Assembly (NCBI RefSeq): GCF_027943255.1 | Contig: NC_072895.1 | Span: forward strand, 48,272,001-48,336,000 | Reading direction: 5' to 3' | DNA length: 64,000 nucleotides | Source of the DNA: Anastrepha obliqua | Taxonomy: Eukaryota > Arthropoda > Insecta > Diptera > Tephritidae | Part shown: positions 55,800 through 64,000 of the stretch, piece after piece | Layout: each line of letters begins with the position of its first letter | Position numbering within the stretch: position 1 is the stretch's first letter | Notes under the pieces: generated by a model | The model's input: only the letters and a program-made list of their open reading frames with translations | Told to the model about the DNA's origin: nothing | Database searches by the model: none | Made by a program: the position numbers and the translations under genes

Positions 55800-56180
55800 A
55801 CATTTTTCCATGGAACAGTACACGCGAGCGTTCCCAATTCGTTGAAATTTTCATTCAACAAAAGAAGTCAATTATGAAAACTCAACATGCTTATAAAAAA
55901 TTAAATAATTTGAAAAGTGCGCCCTCTAAGAACATCATTAAACGTTTGTACGAAAGGTACGACCAAGGCGATCGGAGGAGAATATTGCTTTTGTACGGGC
56001 CAGTGTTGAGACGTCGCCAAGGACATCCCAAAATCGCCGTTCTCAGCAGTTGGGCATTGTTCGGACAACTTTACAACGAATATGGGCAACCCAGTATTTG
56101 TGGTAGATAATTTAGCAACTATCCTACGTCCCAGTATACTTCGTTGTCTAAAGCCAAGACACACATAAGTTGTTCTTAAG
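55800..56180 (+). mobile_element. Mariner-superfamily transposase N-terminal fragment
   Basis: MEQYTR at 55811, then in shifted frames VEIFIQQKKSI, KTQHAYKKLNNLKSAPSKN, IIKRLYERYDQG and, after another shift, ENIAFVRASVETSP and SQQLGIVRTTLQRI: the helix-turn-helix region of a rosa-like (DD41D) transposase. No catalytic region. Ends not defined. Confidence 0.7.
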
Positions 56181-56199
56181 TCCATGAACTATGTAATGT

Positions 56200-57079
56200 T
56201 ATGAATAATATGTGAAAAGGCGTGTTTGTGATGAGAGTCGAATTGCCATAATTGCTTCAAAATTATTTATCCAATAGAAGTCACGGTTCAACTACATACT
56301 TACGTTGGTAAGTATAAACGGACTTGATGCGCTCTAGGCTTATCCTTTTGGCACAGTGGGCTTTGATTAGTTGCCTTTGTCTTTGTCAATTATAGGTAGC
56401 ACTGTTTGTGCTGCAATCGAATCAAAAACTAAATGCCGTAGCCTAACTTCGCAATGCAGGTATTGCAGTCAATTATTTCTTGATGATAGTTCTCTCGTGA
56501 TCGTTCATCTATAAAAAAGGGGAAAATTATATTCATACATGTAAATATAATATAATCGTGGTTATAATATGTACAACTGCATACTCGTACATTCGCTCAT
56601 ATTTTATTTCTTTTGTTCACAAACTAATAATAGACGACTGGCAAGGCAAATCAGAAATGGCAACTATGAATGCACTTGATTTATGTACGTGAGAAGTAAT
56701 TTGTATGCAATTAAATAACTTAAGCTGTAATGTGAACATGGATTCATTTATTCCTAACAAATATTTACATACACATACATAATTTTTCTATTATTTTTAT
56801 TACACCTGCGGTTCTACACAATATAATAAAACTATGTATGCGACCGTCGTGTATCCACATATCATATATTGAAATTGTTGTGAATGTGCCTTTGTAATAA
56901 CTATTTTAAAAAAATTGTCTGTCAGATTGAATCCACTAATCTCCGTAACGCATCAACTGAATTTGGTGTATAAGAAGAGGCATTTTCTAATCAGAAGAAA
57001 GACCTTTTTGTGCTAAAAATACTACTATCTGGGTAATACTAGCGTCAAGATATTTCCGAAAACCTTATTTATGATCTTA
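56200..57079. other. Intergenic; nothing recognised
   Basis: No supported feature. Confidence 0.4.
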
Positions 57080-57607
57080 ATTATCCTATACTCGAAACAT
57101 ATTTAGATTACAGCAAATGCTTTTCCGGTGTTTCAAACAAATGTTGGCCGCAACGACCATCCGGAAACACCAGCTTTGAATGACTCGCTGGAGGACTTCG
57201 GTCGGTATCTCGTGAATAACTTTAGTAATGTTGGCTTCCAATGTCTCAATCGAACATTGGGGTTTTACATAACCCCACAAATAAAACTACAAAGGTGTAA
57301 TATCAAAAAATCTTGGTGGCCAATCCACTGGTACAGCAATTTTTTTTATTGATGTAGTCAATAAACCAAAAATGGGCCTCATCGCTGAATACCATAAGTT
57401 GACCTAAGCGCGCGATGAACACATTTCACAGAGCGTTGATTTTCGCAATACAATTTTACGATTTGTAAACGGTTTTTTGGCGTAAGTCTTTCCATGATGA
57501 AATGTCAATAAATACTGAAAAAAATTATGTATTTAGTTAAACAGTAGTCACGCGTGATCTATCAGAAAAACTGTATTGGCGAAAGTACTTCCAATCTGAT
57601 CACTCTT
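57080..57607 (-). mobile_element. Rosa-like family R deletion derivative
   Basis: Minus strand starts at AAAGAGTGATCAGATTGGAA (plus 57588-57607), then NRKIVLRKSTLCE, a TYGIQ-to-GEAHFW-type fusion, PVDWPPRFFDIT and LWGYVKPQCSIETLEANITK to VVAANICLKH. The second catalytic Asp region is deleted. The right partner of the inverted end was not found near 57080. Confidence 0.75.
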
Positions 57608-57849
57608 TATATGTACTTACACATATGTGTGGTGTGGTGTGGTTGTGTTGCAAAATACCCAGTTCTTGTTTATAACATACCCTATTAATATTTTTTCCGG
57701 TGTGGCATCCCTGGTTAAAGTTATAAAAAATGTACATTTTGAGAGCGCTCTCATGAGAAAAAGAGTTTCGCATCTGGTCATCTATGACGGCATCAGCAGA
57801 AGTTACACTCAACATTTTGCTTCGGATGGCTAAATCTTGTATTATACAA

Positions 57850-58180
57850 TATTATTATATTTTTGGAGCTTATTTTATAACTTCGAGCGTAGTAAATCCT
57901 CGGGGCATCGATTTAATAAAGTTTTTTATAATATTTTGAATTGGGCTAAGGGCAGGTCAGGGCTGCAAGTAGTCATTCAAAACTTAGTATTTTTCTTGCT
58001 GCTAAAAACTCTCTTGCTTCGGAAGCATGGACGGCTACGTTATTAGGGTGGAAAATCCTCTTTTCATTGAAACTATCATCAAAAAAAGTACAATAGTAAA
58101 GTAGTTTGCCTTTGACACTAATGGTTGCCCAAACCATAACAGAGCCCCTTCCTCCACAGGAATTTGCGCTTTACTATATG
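57850..58180 (-). mobile_element. Possible Tc1-like transposase remnant
   Basis: Minus-strand words EEGALLWFGQP, FDDSFN-like text and PALSPIQNIIK (compare the Tc1 'SPDLNPIEN' motif). Weak and frameshifted. Confidence 0.35.
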
Positions 58181-59434
58181 TAAGTAAGTGCGGAATAATT
58201 TACGTTATGAGATACCGTTTTAAACATGCAATCAACTAAACGATATTGGGACATTTTTCCGTTATTGCTTTAGTAGATATCATCATAATCATCTTGGTTT
58301 TATAATTTTTTCGGGCGGTGTACTTACAATGTAAGAGAAATCCTCTAAACTTTTAACCGATATTCTCCCTCAGCCAGTCGGCTTTAATGATATTTCGGTA
58401 TGATTTGTACGAGTTGATTTATTGCATTTGTTCAGAAAAAGTAAATATTTTGGGTTTAAAATGCCAAAGCTTTCAAAAAAATTGTCCCATGCAGCAGAAC
58501 GAACTTTAAATGCAAAAAAGCAATTCCGTCCCTCTTAATAATGAGAATTGTTGATCATATGAAAGCATACCTGATATGGCTAATTAAGATTTGGGAATAC
58601 CATATGCGCTCCTAGTATAGTATAGTTAGTTAGAAAATATACTTGTACTACGGTGTTTCTTGATTGAGAACAACATTTTCAAAAGGGTCAAAGTATTGTT
58701 CTGGCTCAACAAATCAGAAAAAGAAAAAATATCTATCAAACTAATATATTTTTTTAAGCGAATCAACTAATCGTTTAACGAAAAATTCACTTCTACTTTA
58801 CGTCACCTGTAATTGAGAAGGAAAGTCAGTACGTCATTAAGCATCATCAGTCTTTCGTAAGTTATTTATAGATGTTTATTGTCACTCATTAGTCACTGCG
58901 TATAAAACACTTATGGGCTGTCTCTATATTTTGCTGTATTCGTAAAGAACATATTTCTCATTCACATATTAAATTTGTAAGTGTATTCGCATATGTGCAC
59001 ATTTCCTAGGTTATGCAGTAAATTGTATTATTAGATGACTATTATTATTTTGAACACAGGTGTACGAGTATATGATGCGATTTTGTTATTTGCTAATTAA
59101 GACTGTAATCATTTAACATCTACAAACTTCATACCTGAAATTCTAAACTTAGTTGCGAAATTGATATTTATGAGTTATTTTAAGTAAGTTAATAGCCCTT
59201 AGGTACCAATACCCATTTGAATGATCAAAACCTTGCCTAGCAAGGACATGGCAGCAAGGTGCACACCTTTGGTCATTCAAGGAACTCCTTTTCAACATTT
59301 AAGACCAGTTATCCAAAAAGCGAAAAGCTTCAATATTCCTTTGTCCAAAATGTTCGAATTGATTTTAACAGAATTAGACAAGAAAGGCCACAACATGAGG
59401 GGTCCATATTTGATATATGTAGGTATTAGCGCTC
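58181..59434. other. Intergenic; nothing recognised
   Basis: The frame 59221-59487 has some coding-like look (KAKSFNIPLSKMFELILTEL) but no family; it runs into a SINE. Confidence 0.4.
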
Positions 59435-59560
59435 CAACGGCCGCCATAGCGGAATGGTTGAAGCGCGACTACCATTCGAAAGTGTGAAGGTTTGAAAACC
59501 CGGGCAAGAAACACCAATTCATAGAAAACGTTTTTTCTAATAGCGCTGGGGGCCCCTGAA
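59435..59560 (+). mobile_element. tRNA-derived SINE, head region
   Basis: cggccgccatagcggaatgg and ttgaagcgcgactaccattc match the head with box A; then ggtttgaaaaccc (box B region) and tttttctaatagcg. The body is missing. Confidence 0.8.
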
Positions 59561-60517
59561 TTTAGAAGTCCAGATTCCCGGAGAACTCCAGATACTAAGT
59601 AAAAATTGTAAATTTTATTTGTCAGCATTTCTTTAGTTTCCGAACGTCATTAGCACTGTGCCTAAATATTTTGCAAAACTCAAAAAAAGTCAAAAATGGT
59701 TAAAAGGACTGCATGAATTACTCAAAAAAAAAGTTCGAGTAATGTGCATCGAACAAGTGTGCGCGTACTCGTTGCTCATTTGCTCGGGCTGTTTGAAAAT
59801 GTGTGAGTAAAATCGAGAGCTCCATAATGCACACAAGTATAAAGGTCGTCTACATAACAATTGGAATTCTACTATATATCAGAGCCGAAAGAAAGAACAC
59901 TTTTTTTCTTGAAACGACGCTCCCCAAAAATGGAGCCTTCATGGAGCTCCTCTGAGCGTTCAATTTTCAATATTCGATTTTTCTGTTTTCAAAACTTTGT
60001 TCAACGAAAAGCGAGCCATTTTATAAATATCAAGAATTTAGCTAAATTTTTATAGCAACGCGTAAATTATTTTAGCTGTCAAAGTAAAAACAAAAAAATC
60101 CATAGTTTAAGATAGTAATAAAGGTCGTAGATTTTTTGAGCGTTTGGATAAAAATTTGAGAAAAGCCATTTCACTTTATGTTGCTCTCCAATCACTAATC
60201 AACTATGACCGTCATTCCATCTTCGTTGCAGTTTTGAACTTTTTTGTCGTTCAAGTCAAGTATTTGGCAGCCAAAACCGGAGACTCTTCACGTTTTGAGG
60301 GTTAGGTTAGGTTTGATCTTAGCAAAGCCCTAGAGGATCACTGATTTTTGCTTATCTAAGATCCCACAAATTGTGGAAAAATTGTCAACCTTCGTCTAGC
60401 TGGAGCATAAAATATGAAAAATTGATTTCCCTCTCTGCCTGGCAAGTAATATATTTTGGGTTAGATGTTTTTAAGCTTAACTTGCACTTATACAAGGTTA
60501 TATGTATTATAATAATA
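59561..60517. other. Intergenic; nothing recognised
   Basis: No supported feature. Confidence 0.4.
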
Positions 60518-61360
60518 CTAGCGTACCCTCGCCCGCTTCGCTAGACGATAAATTCAATGATTTGCTGAAAGAGAATAAAATTAATACGAAACAAAGCAAA
60601 TTCTTTGATACAATTTCATTCGAACTTTATTGTAACACTTTTTGGTAGACAACGTTTTTGGTTTTTTCATCTTTCGCGTGAATAATGACGATGGTTTGCC
60701 AACTCGTGAGCAAGCTACATACAATTGTCCATGAAAAAAAATTGGGTATTCTAAATTAATACCGCACATTTGTAGAGACTGTCCTTGCGCCTTATTAATT
60801 CTCATAGCGAAGGCAAGGCGAATAGGAAACTGCAAACGTTTGAAATCGAATGGTAAATCCGCCGGAATAAGTAGAATTCAGGGTATCAAAATGTCTTCTC
60901 CTTTGTACTTCCCTTTTAAAATTGTTGCTTCGATAACGTTACCCATTAGCTTCTTCACAGCGAGTCTGGTACCGTTGCAAAGTCGGGGCACATTACTATT
61001 GCGCAGCATAATAATCGGTGCTCCAATTTTTAATCGTAAATTATGAGGTGGTAAGCCTGGCAAATCGAGTGAGTTTAAGAATTCAGTTGGATAATTTACG
61101 ACCTCATCTTGATCAGTAATAGTGTCCATTGACTTACTTATATGCAACTATGTCACCAGGTATTTGATCTAAAATAGCTGAATTTATATCATTGACGTCC
61201 TTATTTTTCCCAGCTAAAATTGCTCTTTCGCTGAGTCAATCATGGTTTTTGTAATGTTGAACTGTGTTTGGAAATACACTCTGTATCAATGCCTCTTTAG
61301 ACTGTGCAAAAGTGCAGAAATTGTTAGGCAATGTTATCATTCCTGTTGTTTTTGAAAAAA
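60518..61360 (-). mobile_element. Helitron 3' end with terminal hairpin
   Basis: Minus-strand element ending at 60518. Its last 27 bases form CTAGCG..CGCTAG arms (60539-60544 and 60518-60523) around a GC-rich loop; the end is CTAG followed by T, and Helitrons are known to end in CTRR with a nearby hairpin and to insert between A and T. Carries the C-terminal helicase part of Rep/Hel (separate entry). The left (5') part of the element is missing. Confidence 0.85.
60581..61345 (-). pseudogene. Helitron Rep/helicase (Pif1-like) C-terminus, broken
   Basis: Reading from 61345: FCTFAQSKEALIQSVFPNTV, HYKNHD-stop-[20 protein letters not shown], then a 4-base TAAG duplication near 61137 that shifts frame, [60 protein letters not shown]-stop (TGA where CGA is expected), [29 protein letters not shown] and [17 protein letters not shown]. 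The last two are helicase motifs V and VI of the Pif1 group. Rolling-circle transposition role by family. N-terminal Rep domain absent. Confidence 0.88.
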
Positions 61361-61364
61361 GGTG

Positions 61365-61945
61365 TATTTTTTTGGTTAAAAAGTGTTTTTGAAGTTTTGA
61401 AAAACACTTCGCTCTAACAAATTTCTTCTCAGTTAATTGCTGAAAATTAAATATTTTGAAAAAACTATTTTTTTTTTAATTTAACGTTTTTGAGAAAATT
61501 TTGTTCTTGAAAAAATTTCATACTTTTGTAAAAGTTTAAATTGATTTGTTAAAAAAGATTTTTTCCGCTTTGAAAAACACCCCCTCGAAAAAATGTATTC
61601 TCTATTAATAGTGGAATATGAAATGCTTTGAAAACACCATTTTTTTTTTAAATTTTGTTTGGTTTTCAGAAAATTTTGTTTTGAAAAAATTTCATACCCT
61701 TGAAAAAGTTTTATTTTATTTTATTTGTTTAAAATTTTTGAAATTTTTTTTTTGTAATTTTAGAAAAACACCTCTTCGAAGAAATTTCTTTTATCTTTTT
61801 GAGGAAAATTTGGTTTTGAAAAAATTTCATGCTTTCGAAATTTTTTTATTTTACTTTATTTCTTCAAAATTTTTGAAAACCATTTTTTTTATAATTTTCG
61901 AAAAACACCCCTTTGAAAAAATGTTTTCTATGTGTCATAGTGGTA
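61365..61945 (+). repeat. Degenerate AT-rich tandem array
   Basis: Three or four copies of a unit with ttttgaaaaaatttcat, then T-rich sequence, then gaaaaacacc.ctcgaaaaaa. Anchor points at about 61505, 61680 and 61814 (steps 175 and 134). Confidence 0.65.
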
Positions 61946-62172
61946 TTCCATTAACTTTTAGGATTATAGTCAAATAATTACAAATATCTACGCTTTCACA
62001 AATAGCAACAATAAACAAATTTCCTCAAAACCAAAAAAATTACTTTTTTTCTAAAAAAATTCTAAACAAACAACGTAATAAATTTAGAATTTTGTGTTCA
62101 CGAAAAAACAGTATTGTTTTTATTGTATTAACTGAAAACCAAAATGTTGCAAAAAATCAAAACAAAACTAAA

Positions 62173-62655
62173 TTATTTTTTTGTGCTCATTTGGTCCATA
62201 TGTTCCATAAAAAGTTGATATGGTAAATAATATGCAGGGTCTGATACACGCAAATTTCCATTGACCATTATAGTGACAAAATTATCGATCACCAATTCCA
62301 ACAGGATTTCAAAATCAGAGTAGGAATGAGTTGTTGTGTGGTGTACTTCTGAAAAAATGAGAAATAAACAAAATAAATCTAAAAATTCGAATTCTAACTT
62401 TATCTTGTGTATGTTCTTATTACCTTTGAATTTTTCCAATGAAGCACCATTCATTTTAAATTTTCCAAGAATTTTTTTTATCATTTCGCGTTTCTTTCCT
62501 TTTTCATTCGATTCCAACATTTGTTCATAGCCGAAAACATCGTTTGCAAACGCATTCATTTCCATATAGAATTGGTCAAAGAAAGCATTGCTCAATTGAA
62601 TTGAAACATTATTTTCATAAATACTTAGGGCCTTAACTAATGCACCTTGGTACAT
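62173..62655 (-). CDS. Unrecognised protein, possibly two exons, 5' end uncertain
   Basis: Open frame of 160 codons. Two readings fit. As one exon it includes a T-rich stretch (62349-62423) coding LEFEFLDLFCLFLIFS. Alternatively that stretch is a 75-bp intron with donor GTAATA and acceptor tttttcag; splicing joins 62655-62424 to 62348-62173 in frame and gives 135 residues (..LEKFK-EVHHTTTHSYS..). The spliced form has better balanced composition, including YEQMLESNEKGKKREMIKK and DPAYYLPYQLFMEHMDQM. The first codons overlap, antisense, the Jockey-like tail at 62640, so the true start may have been cut off. I know no family. No membrane segment in the spliced form. Confidence 0.4.
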   Translation of the reverse strand: MYQGALVKALSIYENNVSIQLSNAFFDQFYMEMNAFANDVFGYEQMLESNEKGKKREMIKKILGKFKMNGASLEKFKGNKNIHKIKLEFEFLDLFCLFLIFSEVHHTTTHSYSDFEILLELVIDNFVTIMVNGNLRVSDPAYYLPYQLFMEHMDQMSTKK

Positions 62656-62838
62656 ACCTAACGCAGATATTCATCGCGACCTTGACATCGATACTATTGA
62701 TGAAACAATACAAAGCGCTAGCAGAAGACACATAAATATACTATTAACGCATACAAATCCTATGATGAGAAGACTACCAAATAAAGAAAAATCTACTCAA
62801 AGTCGGCTTAACCGTCAAACACCAACAGATCTTGCAAA
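62640..62838 (+). mobile_element. Jockey-like non-LTR ORF2 C-terminal tail
   Basis: NAPWYIPNADIHRDLDIDTI, DETIQSASRRHINILLTHTN, then PTDLAKSL and stop. This matches the very end of Jockey-type RT ORFs ('APWYVRN..IHRDL.I'). Everything upstream is missing. Confidence 0.65.
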
Positions 62839-62905
62839 ATCCTTGTAATCAATTGTCAACTAATCGTATATGTCATTGTTTGTTAACCACTTGTTTTTAA
62901 ATAAT

Positions 62906-63828
62906 ATGTATATATTTCTTCTAAATGAGCTTGGGGGCATTGGCCCTTCAATATCACTCTCATTCCATCTTTTTGTAAATCAAATTACTTATTGTCTAAC
63001 GACAGGTGTAATATTTTATGGAAGAAATAAAAAAAAAAAAATTTCATTCGAATCATTTGAAATTTCTGTATACAATAACGAAAAATTCAAAAAAAGTTGT
63101 ACACATAAAATGAATGTCGATTCGAAACTTACTTTAATCTAAGAATCGAGCAAGTTTTGTTTTGTACAATATTTTGATTTTTTCTTTTTTTTATATGAAG
63201 AAAATATTTAAAAGAAATTTTTTTTTGCTAAAAACCTTCCCCTAGTGGAGCCCTATAATATGAAAAAAGAACGAATAAAATTGGCCTCGTATCGGCCCAA
63301 AAAAATGCGTGCAAACGAACATCATTTCATTTTTATATATATAGATGTATATATTTCTTCTAAATGAGCTTGGGGGCATTGGCCCTTCAATATCACTCTC
63401 ATTCCATCTTTTTGTAAAACAAATTACTTATTGCCTAACGACAGGTGTAATATTTTATGGAAGAAATAAAAAAAAAAAAAAAAATTTTCATTCGAATCAT
63501 TTGAAATTTCGGTATACAATACATTTCTGTATCACAATACAAATACAAAAAATTCAAAAAAAGTTGTACACATAAAATTACACATAAAATGAATGTCGAT
63601 TCGAAACTTACTTTAATCTAACAATCGAGCAAGTTTTGTTTTGGACAATATTTTGATTTTTTCTTTTTTTTATATGAAGAAAATATTTAAAAGAATTTTT
63701 TTTTTTGCTAAAAACCTTCCCCTAGTGGATCCCTATAATATGAAAAAAGAACGAATAAAATTGGCCTCGTATCGGCCCAAAAAAATGCGGACAAACGAAC
63801 ATCATTTCATTTTTATATATATAGATTT
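62906..63828 (+). repeat. Large direct tandem duplication, 439-base offset
   Basis: Unit 1 starts atgtatatatttcttctaaa at 62906, unit 2 at 63345; both run through tgggggcattggcccttcaa, gacaggtgtaatattttatgg and cctcgtatcggcccaaaaaa to tatatatagat. Unit 2 is longer by small insertions, including a doubled acacataaaatt. Confidence 0.93.
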
Positions 63829-64000
63829 AGATAATTTATAATTAATTTGGTTACATGACATGATGTTCAAAAAAAAATCTTTTTTTTTTTGTTGCATGTC
63901 CACTTTTTTTAAATGTTAGTTCAAGCGTCCATTTTGTACGTTTTTATTTTAAGGGGTATGCCAATAGTCAGGGCCGTAGAGAACATATCCGGGCCCCGGG
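63829..64000. other. Window end; nothing recognised
   Basis: AT-rich, ending in a short GC-rich stretch. Confidence 0.3.

Overview
The window looks like nuclear DNA of a higher dipteran, most likely a true fruit fly (Tephritidae) or close relative. It is AT-rich, its genes are split by GT..AG introns, and it is dense with decayed mariner/Tc1, RTE, LOA/R1-like, Helitron and tRNA-SINE copies. Its host genes are tetraspanins of the kind found in the Drosophila Tsp42E cluster. Family names are from memory; no database search was possible. The species is inference.

Host genes: four tetraspanin genes lie head to tail on the + strand. Gene 1 (843-4319) lacks its first exon, which must lie left of the window. 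Gene 2 (9390-22006, 227 aa), gene 3 (28273-34871, 226 aa) and gene 4 (39716-51141, 215 aa) are complete. All have five coding exons in the same places: a 20-23 codon start exon, exon 2 (TM1 end to TM2), exon 3 (TM3 and start of the large loop), exon 4 (CCG motif, other loop cysteines and most of TM4) and a short C-terminal exon. Every intron is phase 0, which fits descent by tandem duplication. Each reading frame is intact and each splice junction is GT..AG. The products should be four-pass membrane proteins that scaffold partner proteins in membrane microdomains. Genes 1-3 have six cysteines in the large loop and gene 4 has four.

Mobile DNA by region: gene 1 introns hold a rosa-like deletion derivative (1761-2058) and an antisense mariner (3021-4000). 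Between genes 1 and 2 are a LOA/R1-type RNase H fragment, a SINE and a maT-like element (6328-7504). Gene 2 intron 1 holds a SINE whose TA tail was hit by a Tc1-like element (10646-11548), and an almost intact mariner (13399-14683). Intron 2 holds two antisense non-LTR pieces. Between genes 2 and 3 are RTE tails, another RNase H fragment, a mariner and a SINE. Gene 3 intron 1 holds three abutting Tc1/mariner relics. Between genes 3 and 4 are a second maT-like element (35554-36684) and a 41-bp-period satellite (about 37980-39125). Gene 4 introns hold the reference SINE (42209-42546), an RNase H fragment, a rosa-like element and further repeats.

Right of gene 4 (51142-64000) no host gene is recognised. 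This part holds an RTE tail, a mariner (52196-54178) split by a TTAA-flanked element, a rearranged SINE, more transposase relics, the 3' end of a Helitron with its terminal hairpin (60518-61360), an AT-rich repeat array, an unrecognised minus-strand ORF with a possible 75-bp intron, a Jockey-like tail and a 439-bp-period direct duplication.

I found no rRNA, true tRNA, CRISPR or operon structure. The most notable items are the tetraspanin array, the SINE family, the nested TTAA element, the near-intact mariner, the satellite before gene 4, and several repeat families I cannot classify.
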